Shown: positions 48,814 to 57,600 of the stretch, one piece after another
Layout of the letters: every line of letters starts with the position of its first letter
Position numbering within the stretch: position 1 is the stretch's first letter
NCBI GenBank assembly: GCA_964387425.1
Contig: CAYLXP010000004.1
Location: forward strand, 8,422 to 72,421
Direction of reading: 5' to 3'
DNA length: 64,000 nucleotides
From: CAYLXP01 sp964387425
GTDB taxonomy: Bacteria; Verrucomicrobiota; Kiritimatiellia; UBA8416
Notes under the pieces: model-generated
The model's input: the letters and a program-made list of their open reading frames with translations, nothing else
Databases searched by the model: none
What the model was told of the DNA's origin: nothing
Translations under genes and position numbers: made by a program

Positions 48814-49071
48814 GCTCCTCGGAGCAACGCGCTGCCCCTCCTTCCGTCCCTCTTTCAGCCTTTCGGTCTTTCAGCTTCTCAGTGTTTTCCCCTATGGATA
48901 CCCTTGCACATCAGTGTAAGCTCCGCATAATTGACGGGCACGGAGTGTGCCTTGGTTCGGTGAACACAGAGCCGCAAAGAGGCGCAGAAGTCGCAAAGAC
49001 GGGCAGAGAACAAGGATGTTGATGCCCGCGGGCGATATCATACGTATTATCGCCCACAATAACTAATAGCT
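48814..49071. repeat. Intergenic word stretches (48841-48890 and 48962-49011)
   Basis: The first stretch is a 'ctttcagcctttcggtctttcag' run. The second is an 'agagccgcaaagaggcgcagaagtcgcaaagacg' run, a wording common in intergenic DNA of environmental bacteria. They are not good reverse complements of each other. A perfect 8-base stem (GGGCGATA/TATCGCCC, 49030-49055) lies further right, just before the cassette boundary at 49072. Confidence 0.55.
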
Positions 49072-49078
49072 GTTGGGC
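49072..49078 (+). other. Left boundary core of cassette array (GTTGGGC)
   Basis: GTTGGGC fits the integron R' consensus GTTRRRY. It lies 15 bases before the first cassette gene and right of a stem at 49030-49055. Its reverse complement GCCCAAC differs by one base from GCCCAAG at 49752-49758, the candidate R'' core at the far end of the same cassette. Confidence 0.5.
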
Positions 49079-49086
49079 TCGACAAA

Positions 49087-49773
49087 ATGAGAATACGGAC
49101 ACTAACACTGAGCATCGTGGCGCTGGTCCTTACGCTGGTGGCAGTTCGCAGCGAACCCGTTGAGCAGAGGCTTGATCGGCCGTTTGAACCACCAATGTGG
49201 CGAGCCAACTGGCCGCTTCGCGGCATGCTGGGGCAGGTCGCGTCAATGGCTCAACTGAAGGCGACGTTCGATCAGAGCGTCCCCGAATCCGCTGACGCTG
49301 ATCTGTTCCTTCAGGGCAACTACCTTGGCCTGCCCTGTCGCTATATGCTCTCCTGGTTGCTGCATTTCGGTGGTCTCACGGCCACCATTCAGGAGGATTC
49401 ACTTGTTGTCATGAACGGGTCAATGCGCAGCGATCAGCCCCTCTTTCAGCACCACGCTGAAACCAATGGCGCGTGGGTAGTCCGGCTGAAGGAACGCCTC
49501 AGGCAGCGTGTTTCAGTTCCCGCCGGGAAATGGGATTGTGGCCAGTTGCTGCAGTTCGTTGGCTACAAGTCCAACGTGTTCTCCATTGTCGATCCCGCGG
49601 TCTTTCCCCAAGGCAATGCGCCGAGTCTTCACGTGGAGTTCCACGACGAGCAGGTCTCGACCATTCTGGATCAGCTGTGCACGAGTCTGGGCTTCGAGCA
49701 ACGCTTCCAAGGCGGAGTCGTTTTCATCACGAGGGAACAGAACAAGAGGGAGCCCAAGCCCGCTCGACGCTAG
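49087..49773 (+). CDS. Exported protein with two STN/secretin-N-like segments, unknown function
   Basis: This 228-residue protein has a signal peptide (LTLSIVALVLTLVAVRS). Two similar segments follow, about 45-115 and 135-225, each with a short helix, a strand pattern and an ending such as GLTATIQEDSLVVMN or GFEQRFQGGVVFITRE. This is typical of small STN or secretin N1-like domains that bind partners in the periplasm. I do not recognise a specific family. Its stop codon lies inside the attC-like hairpin at 49752-49824, and its start follows a GTTGGGC core, so it behaves like the gene of an integron cassette. It might alternatively be the last chromosomal gene before the array. Confidence 0.6.
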   Translation: MRIRTLTLSIVALVLTLVAVRSEPVEQRLDRPFEPPMWRANWPLRGMLGQVASMAQLKATFDQSVPESADADLFLQGNYLGLPCRYMLSWLLHFGGLTATIQEDSLVVMNGSMRSDQPLFQHHAETNGAWVVRLKERLRQRVSVPAGKWDCGQLLQFVGYKSNVFSIVDPAVFPQGNAPSLHVEFHDEQVSTILDQLCTSLGFEQRFQGGVVFITREQNKREPKPARR

Positions 49774-49824
49774 CACAAACAGCCGCGGACGGCTGTCTGC
49801 GCAGCGTCAGCGGCGACGTTGGCG
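49752..49824 (+). other. attC-like recombination site A
   Basis: CCGCT-C-GACGCT-A-GC (49760-49774) pairs fully with GCAGCGTCAGCGG (49801-49813), leaving two unpaired bases on the first arm, the sign of an attC L'' arm. An inner stem ACAGCCG/CGGCTGT caps it. The R' core GTTGGCG is at 49818-49824, after a four-base spacer. R'' is probably GCCCAAG (49752-49758), next to the arm. Confidence 0.55.
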
Positions 49825-49825
49825 C

Positions 49826-49853
49826 TTGACAGAGATACCAATAGTGATACTAT
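49826..49853 (+). promoter_or_regulatory. hicAB promoter with overlapping palindrome
   Basis: TTGACA (49826-49831) and TACTAT (49848-49853) are spaced by 16 bases. ATAGT-GAT-ACTAT at 49841-49853 is an inverted repeat covering the -10, a good candidate for HicB binding. The predicted start of transcription falls on or next to the ATG at 49860, and no ribosome-binding site is present, so the message may be leaderless. Confidence 0.65.
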
Positions 49854-49859
49854 AGCACC

Positions 49860-50117
49860 ATGGCAAGGGTTGACGACATAGTCGCGCTTATGAGGCGCAA
49901 TCCGAAAGGAATTCGGTTCACAGACGCTTGCCGCGTCTGCGATCACTACTTCGGTCAACCAAGGCAGAAGGGATCAAGCCACAGGGTCTACAAGACCCCG
50001 TGGCAAGGTGATCCGCGCGTCAACATTCAGAACGCCAAGGGCAGAGCCAAGGCGTATCAGGTCAAACAGATCCTAAGAGCGATCGAGAGGTTGGACTATG
50101 AAAGCCATTCGAAATGA
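49860..50117 (+). CDS. hicA: HicA-type toxin of a HicAB pair
   Basis: This 85-residue basic protein has the HicA signature (QKGSSHRVYKTPWQGDPRVNIQN), with the catalytic-type histidine in the GSSHRVY strand, and a C-terminal helix QVKQILRAIERL. HicA cleaves mRNA until bound by HicB. Its 3' end overlaps hicB by 20 bases, as is usual in this module. The gene starts without a Shine-Dalgarno sequence, right at the predicted transcription start. It is the first gene of the second cassette (49819-50491). Confidence 0.85.
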   Translation: MARVDDIVALMRRNPKGIRFTDACRVCDHYFGQPRQKGSSHRVYKTPWQGDPRVNIQNAKGRAKAYQVKQILRAIERLDYESHSK

Positions 50118-50430
50118 TCACTATACCTACCGGGTGACCTGGTCAGAAGATGATCAGGAGTACGTCGGGCTGTGTGCAGAATTCCCCAGCCTGAGCTGGT
50201 TGTCCAGCTCCCCCGAAGCCGCGCTTCGCGGCATTCGCGGAGTCGTCGCGGACGTCGTCGCCGACATGAAGAAATCACGCGAGCGAGTGCCTGAGCCGCT
50301 GGCAAGCCGTAAGTTCAGCGGCAAGTTTATGGTTCGAGTCCCTCCGGACGTTCACCGTGAACTCACCGTCGAGGCGGCCGAAGCAGGCGTGAGCCTCAAC
50401 CGTCTTGCCACCGTCAAGCTAGCCCACTGA
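50098..50430 (+). CDS. hicB: HicB-type antitoxin
   Basis: This 110-residue protein begins with the RNase H-like HicB domain (YTYRVTWSEDDQEYVGLCAEFPSLSWLSSSPEAALRGIRGVV). It ends with a ribbon-helix-helix type DNA-binding segment (FMVRVPPDVHRELTVEAAEAGVSLNRLATVKL). It should neutralise the HicA encoded just upstream and repress the shared promoter through the palindrome at 49841-49853. The attC-like site B starts eight bases after its stop codon. Confidence 0.88.
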   Translation: MKAIRNDHYTYRVTWSEDDQEYVGLCAEFPSLSWLSSSPEAALRGIRGVVADVVADMKKSRERVPEPLASRKFSGKFMVRVPPDVHRELTVEAAEAGVSLNRLATVKLAH

Positions 50431-50437
50431 GGCGAAT

Positions 50438-50497
50438 GCGCCTATAAGGCCAGTGGAGCGTACGGCTTACAGCCGCCGCTCACTGCCGACGTTGGCC
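50438..50497 (+). other. attC-like recombination site B
   Basis: GGC-C-AGTG-G-AGCG (50448-50460) pairs with CGCTCACTGCC (50477-50487) with two unpaired bases. Inside, CGGCT-TAC-AGCCG extends the stem. The R' core GTTGGCC is at 50491-50497 after the spacer GAC. The R'' side reads GCGCCTATAA; its GCGCC is complementary to GGCGC at the start of the same cassette (49821-49825). Total length is 60 bases, within the usual attC range. Confidence 0.75.
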
Positions 50498-50510
50498 CAA
50501 GAAGGACGAA

Positions 50511-50539
50511 TTGACCGCTATACGCCAATGGCGTATAGT
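50511..50539 (+). promoter_or_regulatory. Toxin-antitoxin promoter with perfect 9-3-9 palindrome
   Basis: TTGACC (50511-50516) and TATAGT (50534-50539) are 17 bases apart. CTATACGCC-AAT-GGCGTATAG at 50518-50538 fills the spacer and covers most of the -10, a likely operator for the XRE antitoxin. The ATG at 50548 lies at the expected transcription start, so the toxin message is probably leaderless. Confidence 0.75.
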
Positions 50540-50547
50540 TGAATGCG

Positions 50548-50862
50548 ATGGTATTCAAAGAAACAAGCGTTTTCACCCGGCAGATCAGCAAGCTGATTCC
50601 TGATGAAGCCTATCGGGAGTTTCAGCAGGAATTGATCTTCAACCCGACCGCCGGCGACCTGATCAAAGGAAGCGGTGGTCTGAGGAAGATACGCTGGCGC
50701 TCTGCGACGGGTGGGAAGCGCGGTGGAATCAGGGTGATATACTATTGGTATGTTGCTGACAGTGAGATCTTCCTGCTTCTTGCCTACGGCAAGAACGAGA
50801 AGGCTGATCTGTCACCCAAAGAAATCAAGATCCTACGGACCTTGGTTGAGGAGAATATGTGA
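50548..50862 (+). CDS. RelE/HigB-like type II toxin
   Basis: This 104-residue protein belongs to the RelE/HigB superfamily. It has VFTRQISKLIPDEAYREFQQELI, GDLIKGSGGLRKIRWRS with basic residues, RGGIRVIYYWYV and FLLLAYGKNEKADLSPKEIKIL. The KIRWR and G-I-R-V-I-Y-Y motifs are the RNA-binding face of ribosome-dependent mRNA interferases. It starts at the ATG at 50548, with no ribosome-binding site. The stop overlaps the antitoxin ATG by one base (TGATG), so translation is coupled. The toxin-first order is that of HigBA and of the RelE/NadS pairs. Confidence 0.88.
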   Translation: MVFKETSVFTRQISKLIPDEAYREFQQELIFNPTAGDLIKGSGGLRKIRWRSATGGKRGGIRVIYYWYVADSEIFLLLAYGKNEKADLSPKEIKILRTLVEENM

Positions 50863-51152
50863 TGAAGAAGGAACTATTTGACGAACTCGTCGAGAGTATT
50901 GAGGAAGCGGGAAAGATACGCAAAGGCTTGGTCAAGCCTTCCCGCGTATTTCGTTACCGCCCTGTGGATATCAAGCGCATCCGCAAGAGACTCCATGTAT
51001 CCCAATCCCAGTTCTCTCTTATGATTGGCGTGAGCAAATCGACCCTCCAGAATTGGGAGCAGGGGCGTCGTGAGCCGGAGGGGCCGGCAAAAGCACTGCT
51101 TCGCGTTGTCGACAAACAACCGGAAGCCGTCCTGCAAGCGCTCCAAGCCTGA
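50862..51152 (+). CDS. XRE-family antitoxin, NadS/HigA-like
   Basis: This 96-residue helix-turn-helix protein carries the XRE core VDIKRIRKRLHVSQSQFSLMIGVSKSTLQNWEQGRREPEGPA in the middle, with the recognition helix in SKSTLQNWEQ. The N-terminal helix (FDELVESIEEAGKIRKG) is that of NadS-type partners of RelE-like toxins. It should bind the palindrome at 50518-50538 and inhibit the toxin. GAGGAG lies eight bases before the ATG at 50862. attC-like site C begins ten bases after its stop. Confidence 0.9.
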   Translation: MKKELFDELVESIEEAGKIRKGLVKPSRVFRYRPVDIKRIRKRLHVSQSQFSLMIGVSKSTLQNWEQGRREPEGPAKALLRVVDKQPEAVLQALQA

Positions 51153-51161
51153 CCACAGACG

Positions 51162-51240
51162 GGCCAACATCAGCTTCGAGACCGACGTGAAACAGCCGCG
51201 AATACGCGACTGCTTCACGCGGCTCAAGCAAGCGTTGTGA
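51162..51240 (+). other. attC-like recombination site C
   Basis: The R'' core GGCCAAC (51162-51168) is the exact reverse complement of GTTGGCC (50491-50497), the core at the start of the same cassette. L'' GCTT-C-GAG-A-CCG (51173-51184) pairs with CGGCTCAAGC (51220-51229), again leaving two unpaired bases. A 15-base stem (51186-51200 with 51205-51219) capped by AATA lies inside. The R' core is GTTGTGA (51234-51240). Confidence 0.75.
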
Positions 51241-51248
51241 GGAGAAAG

Positions 51249-51509
51249 ATGATGAATGATACGGACAAGAGGAAGTACGGTGGGCTGGCGCTATCCCTGT
51301 GTCTCGGCGGTCTCGTACTCGCCATTGCAGTCGGCATGCTCGCTCGGTTGCTGCAGCACAATGCGGACATGCCCGCATATCTGATCTTCCTCGGATTCCA
51401 GGTTGCCGGGTTTGTTCTCGGAATCGTTTCCCGGCAGGATGCCCTCGGCAAGACGGCGTACATCACTTCGGCTGTCTTGGCGGTTGGGTCAGTCTTGTTC
51501 CTGGGATGA
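51249..51509 (+). CDS. Small two-to-three-helix membrane protein, unknown
   Basis: This 86-residue protein has a short charged N-terminus (MMNDTDKRKYG) and hydrophobic helices (LALSLCLGGLVLAIAVGMLARLL, YLIFLGFQVAGFVLGIV, AYITSAVLAVGSVLFLG). No family is recognised. GAGGAG precedes the ATG at 51249 by a few bases. It is the only gene of the last cassette (51235-51588) and has no promoter of its own that I can see. Small hydrophobic proteins without relatives are common cassette cargo. Confidence 0.65.
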   Translation: MMNDTDKRKYGGLALSLCLGGLVLAIAVGMLARLLQHNADMPAYLIFLGFQVAGFVLGIVSRQDALGKTAYITSAVLAVGSVLFLG

Positions 51510-51594
51510 GACAAGCGACCTCGCAACGAGGTCTCTCCACGGTATTTGCTGATTCGCACGGCTCATCAGCTGAACCGTGAGCACGACGTTGTCC
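51507..51594 (+). other. attC-like recombination site D (weaker)
   Basis: CACGGT-(ATTT)-GCTGAT (51538-51553) mirrors ATCAGC-(TGA)-ACCGTG (51564-51579), and the R' core GTTGTCC follows at 51588-51594. An extra perfect stem GACCTCG-CAA-CGAGGTC (51517-51533) precedes it. The R'' core is unclear (GACAAGC at 51510 shows partial fit). It ends the array, ten bases before the stop of the convergent giant gene. Confidence 0.45.
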
Positions 51595-51604
51595 ATCAGA
51601 GGGG

Positions 51605-54600
51605 TCAAGGCGTCGGATCGAGCCATACGCCGCCACGGTAGACCGCTTTCGGGTCGTCTGTATTGATGTTCCAGATGATGCTGTCTTCAGCCGGGACCTT
51701 CACAAAGCCGGGAACATCCACCCACTGTGCGTCCCGTTCCATGCTTGTACGGGACTTCAAGCGGTAGTATCGCGCCATACCCGGGTGCTCATCTCCCGTC
51801 GTGCGCATAGTGAACCCGATCCGCGGGCGGCCGTTTGATGAGGCAACATCGAGGGAGAAGAAGTCGAGGGCATTGGTGGGGTCGGTTCCCGCGATGTACT
51901 CGCCGCCATTCAGCAGGCCATCCCCGTCCCAGTCGTCCAGTTCGCCACCAAGGGGAACGTCTGTTCCCTTGAAATGCCGCATCTCCCACGCATCCGGCAT
52001 GTTGTCGTTATCGTCATCAATGTCGTACCGCGGTGGCATGCTGTATGCCGCAAAGGTCTCTGCCTCCATGACGGTTGCGTACTCGGCCCATAGCCAGTCT
52101 TCAGATCGCGTGGCGTGCGCCACGCGGAACTCATCTACGGTACCCTCAAAGAAGTCGCCGGGCACGCCGTTCGCATTCAGGCACCCGAGCGTGGGGGCGG
52201 CTGCCAGCGAGTAGGCAGTCGGGGACCCGACCGAGACCAGGTTTCCTCCGTTCAGAGCGCCTCTGGGTTGCGTGCCGTCCACCGTCAAGGCGAGGTGATG
52301 CCATGTGCCTGTGGCGGCCATGGTCGCGGCGCCAACCTCGGTCGAGTTGACGCCGTATCGCCACAAGTAGTTTCCAATCGTACGCCCGGCGATGAGCAGG
52401 CGACTTCCGCCGGATGCATCCTCGGAGCCGAAGACGGTGCTTGCCTTCTGTGGCTTCGCCCAGAGCGTGACGGTCAATGGCGCCGTGGCCGACACGTAGT
52501 CGCCGGTGCCGAGGCCGGGCGCGATGTAGGCGTCGACACCGTTACAGTGGCGAGCACTGCCGATAGCGCCTGCAGCGTCGGTTGATGTCCCGTGATTGGT
52601 TGCGACCAGGCCCGCGACCGAGTCCGTAAAGTCGTCCCCGAAGTGCCACACCCCGGTGAACCCCTCTGACCACGTGGATCCGTCGGTCACGTAGACGGGG
52701 ACATTCGTCAAGTTCGTGGAGCCCCAGTAGGCCCAGATGAACGTTTCCGGGGTCAACTCCGGGATGCGGACCCAAACGGTGGAGACTCCATTCGTGTTCC
52801 ACTCATCAATCTCGTAGACGAGTGAACTCCGTTCGGTGCTGTCCGCGAAGCGGAGATCGCGCCCATCCTCGTCTGCGAAGTCGGCATAGGAAAATCCATC
52901 GAGGCCTTCATGCAGGCGCACGAGAGCAGGGAAGTTCTCGAGCGGGGTAGGGCGATTGTAGCCGTCGAACGCGATTTGCATCCGGTTCACCTCCTTGACG
53001 GGAGGTGGGCCATATACGGTGATACGGTGCTGCCGGGATGTGTAGCCTTGGCCCAAGGCGTCGGTCAGTTCGATGCGGAGGTCGTAGATCCCCTCGTGCG
53101 TCATTGTGTCAAGGTAGGCGTAGTAGGGCGCGGTTTCGTCGCGGTGGAGTAGGGTGTCGTTGGCATAGAACTCGACGTGCTGGATCGCGTTTGTGACCGT
53201 GCCCGGGTCGACTTCCGCCTCGAATAGTTCCGCGATTGGCGTCATGAAGAACGAGCCATCCAGGGGGCGCTTGATCGAGACCGCATCGGGGGAGGATCCC
53301 GGTGAGCCACCCGATACCGGGAGCCAGTAGTTCGGGTTGCGACCGTAACGATCAGGCCAGACGCGGCGCAGGGCGGCTCCCTCGCCGTCCGCGCCTTCCG
53401 GCCAGGGCGAGCGGTCGAAGTAGATCACTTCATCGACAATCACCCACGAGATTGAATCGCCAATCACGTCGGGCGCCTGTGGCCGTTCAAGGGCAATGCG
53501 CTCGCCGCGGTTCGAGAGCTTGCCGCCCAGCGGTCCCAGCAAGGTCAGGTCGCCCTCCTCCAGACCATAGGCATCCAGGAAGGCGGCGCGGGCCGAGGTA
53601 TTCGTAGCGGGATCGAACGACACCACGACGAGGTAGCCGCCGGCGGGGATAACCGTGTTGCTCGGGAAGGTGTAGCCAACGCCATCGAGACGCCATGGTC
53701 CCTCCGCGTTCCATAGATCTACGGCGGCATCCGTTGGATTGTAGATCTCGATGAACTCATCATTGGTGTTGTCTTCGGGGTGCGTCGCTGTCGGTTGCGG
53801 GTGGTACATGACCTTCCCAATGACCACGTGCTCCGCTGGTGCGGTATTCGTTGCGTCCGGGGTCGGCGTCAACGCGTACCAGTCGATCGTTCCATCGGGG
53901 TAGCGTCCCAGGGAGGTGTCGTTCTCCTGCCCCTTGAATACGACGGCATCTGCAATCCGTGCGTTGGTGGTTCCGTCGAGGTATGAGAGGAAGACGCTCT
54001 CGCCGGCCTTGTTGAGCCCGAATCCTGACACGCCATCCGGGTTGAAGTGTAGCCGTTCAGTCAACGTAATGCGTTCGCCTGCATTGAGTACGCGATTGGT
54101 TGGTAGCGCGTAGTTTGTCAGGAGATCGATGTCATCACTGAGATACCACTCTGCCAGGGAGATCGTCCCGGAGCTAACATTCAGGATCTCGACCCAGTCG
54201 TCCGAATCCAGCGGGGGTGCCTGCAGGGTGTCGGTGTGGGCTGTGATCTCGTTAATCACCAGTGTGGCGGGTGGGGCGGGGTCGGGACTGCCCGGAGAGC
54301 CGCCGATGAGGGTGCTGGCGCGCCAGTTGCCACCGTAGTCGAGACCCTGTTCCGTGACGGCTAGGTCCACGGGGACGAGCGCATGCCCTCCGCCGTCGGC
54401 TGTCGCAGGCCATCCGCGTCCATCACCATAGGAGAAATTGAAGATAGCGAGGCCGCCGCTGGCGGTCTCAAGCCGCAGCTCCTCGCCTCCGTTGGCGAGC
54501 TTGCCCGAATAGGGCCCCGTGATCGCTGCAGAGCCGTCCAGCCCGTAGTGCGCGCGGAACGTGGCCTCCGATGGATGTCGCGTCAGAACGAGGTAGCCGC

Positions 54601-57600
54601 CTGGCAGCAGAACTGTCCCGTTCGTGAAGACATAGTCGATGCCGCTCGCGAATGCGGCTCCCGCCAGGTGGAGAGGCAGGTTGGTGCTTGCGTTGTGCAG
54701 CTCGATGAATTCGTAGTCACTCCCGGCCGGTGGATTGTACATCACTTCTGTTACGCGCAGGTGGCTGATGAGTTCGTAGCGATTGTCCGAGTCGCTGGTC
54801 GTGAATTCAACGGGCGCCGACCAGTGACTCGCATACCCGGTGCCGGTTGTGTTGTCCAGCATGCGTACGCGTACGCGGTAGGTGCGGCCGACCTCCAGGT
54901 GCTGGGCGGGGATCTTCACCTGGTTCGTGTAGGTGGTGATGTCGCCGGATTCCCATACGGGGCTGTATTCCCACTGGCGACGGGTAGTCACGGGATCGAA
55001 CGTGGGTGATACCATGTCTGTGACATCACCCACGCGCCACTGCAGCGCTCCGAACGAGTCGTCGCCTTGCGGATCCGAGAAGGCGCTGCACTGGAAGACA
55101 AGGCCATTGATGGGGTAGTTGGTGTCGCCGACATACGTCACGGTGGGCGTGTTGGGGATCTGGTCGCCGTGTCCCTCCTCGTTCGCAAGGTCCAACAGAA
55201 CCGCTCGTTGTCCTCCGGCGGGGATGTCCGGTCCGGTGCTGCCTGACCAGCCGTAGAACGCGAAGTTCTTCATGTCCTGGATCTTCTCAGCGAATGACCA
55301 GTACTTGGACGCCGAGTGCGTTCCTGCGTCGGCGGGCGCGCTGATCCAGCGATCCCGCTCCGCCATGGCGAACTCACCGACGATGCCGGCGTGATCGTCG
55401 ATCCACGTGTTTATCACCTCTTCCGTCCAAAGCAGGTCGATGAACTCACGCATGTAGTTTCGGTACTGCCGCTTGAATATCGGTTTTCCGTAGCTGCCAA
55501 ACACACAATACTTGGGGTAGTCCTCGGCGCCGTTCCCCCAGTTGGGGCCCCAGCTCGCGTCCGCATCGTGCGGCAGAACGGTCAGGCGGCCGTAGATATT
55601 CGTGCTGCCGTCGAGTCCGAAATACCAAGCGCGGTTTTTAAGGTGCGAGTTGGCGATCTTGAAATCCTGGTGCCGAATCGCCCGGCAGACGGTATGGCAA
55701 CGGTACCAGTGGTAAAGGTCGATGTGCTCTTCTATCCACTGGTCTGTGCGGTCGGGGTAGTAGTCGCTCCGGACATAGTTGAAGTCGCTGCCGTCCCCGA
55801 CGGAGTACCGCCCCTGGTGCCGCTGGAGTCGCTCCGGGTCGAATTGACCGTTCTTGAGCTTGTAGACGTTGCCGTCGCTGAGGTCGTGCGCATCCAGGAA
55901 GCGCGCATCGTAGTTCTCGATCGCGAGGTTCATCCCCTGGAAGTCGCCGTAGTACTGGCCGTTTGCGCCGGACGGCGCTTCCTCGACACCTTTTACGACG
56001 CGGTAGTGGAACAAGTGTGAGAAGGGCGCCGGAGTACCCACCAGGTTCCAGAGATGGAAGTTCATGTTCTCGGTCATTCCGAAATTGAAGATGTCCTTGT
56101 TGTCGAAGAGCTTCCCGACGTTCAACGTCTTCCAGCGGGTGGGGTAGCGCTTGCCATAGTTGTCGCGGGCTTCGAGGTAGCGGCCCTTGTTGAAACGGAC
56201 TCGGAAGGAGCGCTTGCCGGCGAGTCCATAGCGGTCGTTGTGCTGGCGCAGACGGTAGAAGACATGGTCGTAGACCTTGCCTTCATAGACAAAGGCGCCG
56301 GGCCAGTTGAACCGGCGGCGAGCGCCGTCATTGCTGGAGGGAATCCGGTCGGCTGAGTTATAGGCGTAACACTCCTCGTAGTCGGCTGCGCGCGTCACCA
56401 TGTGATAGACGGGTAGTCGATGCATGACGTTCGTGTCGTAGGTGTGGCCGGCGCCGTCCGGGTGGACGGAGCGCGTGGCGGCCGTGTAGGGCGGGACGCC
56501 GCTGTACACGAAGCAGGCAAAATTGAGTTGGGGATCGTCGTCAAAGGGGGCTGTGTGTCCGAGTCCAATGCCATCCGTGGCCGTGATGCGGTAGCGCACG
56601 AGCGTGCGGTTCATGGGCTGGGGCGGTAGCAGCACCGAGTAGATGTCATCCCCCGCCACTTCGTCAGGCCACACGCCGTTGTCGACCATGTTGGTCTGCT
56701 GCCAGTTCGCGGGATCCCAGTAGGCCGCGTTCGTCGGTGCAGGCGCATACGGCGTGGACAACAGCGTGGCATGGTCAAGGGGCAGCAATGCCGGGATGAA
56801 GCTGCCCGGCAGGACGACCTGGTAGTCCAGCGTGACGTTCGCCACACCGTTGGTGTCTGTAATCTTGGCGGTAACGACAATCGCTTCGTTGGTGGCCGGC
56901 TGCCTCGGCGTGTGATTTACCTGCCGCATCTGGGGCGCAACGTTGAGGGCCCACATGCTGTTGACTCTGCCAGGCGTTGGCGCACCACCGTCCCGGCTGG
57001 CGGTCAGTTCCAGGTCGAAGACGAAGTCGCTGCTGCCCACTCTCGTGTTCAGGGCATGCACGGCGACGATATTCGTGCCTTCCACGAACAGGCTTGCGGC
57101 GTTCGTGATCGTTAACGTCTCCCAGGTCGCCTCGTGGTTGACCGCCACACCGTTGTGTGGGATTTCGCCGGCTGCAACATGGAAGCGATTCAGTTCAGTG
57201 CCATTGAGCCAGACAATGCAGCCGTCATCGACGTAGACGCGCAGGGTCGCAGACTGGGGCAGGCTGGCAAGCGACGGCACGATGATGGCGTGACGCAGGT
57301 ACACCGAAGTGAATTGATTGAACATGTTGGTGAGCGTCGTGTTGAGCGTGTAGCCCGAACCATTCTCATAGCCAATGGGGGTTTGCCCCGTATTCCAGGA
57401 TGCATCCTCCTCGAATACGATTTGCCGCCAGGCATTGGAGGGCGACGACGCCTCGGACGTCCCTTCGCGGTAGTGCCATTGGGAGGACGCCATGGGAATA
57501 TAGGAGATCGACGTCGCGTCGTGAGCACTTGGTCGCCAGCTTGCTCCCAGGTCGTTGTCGAGGGAAGGATGAACAAGCTCCATGGAGCTGCCCTCGCCGG

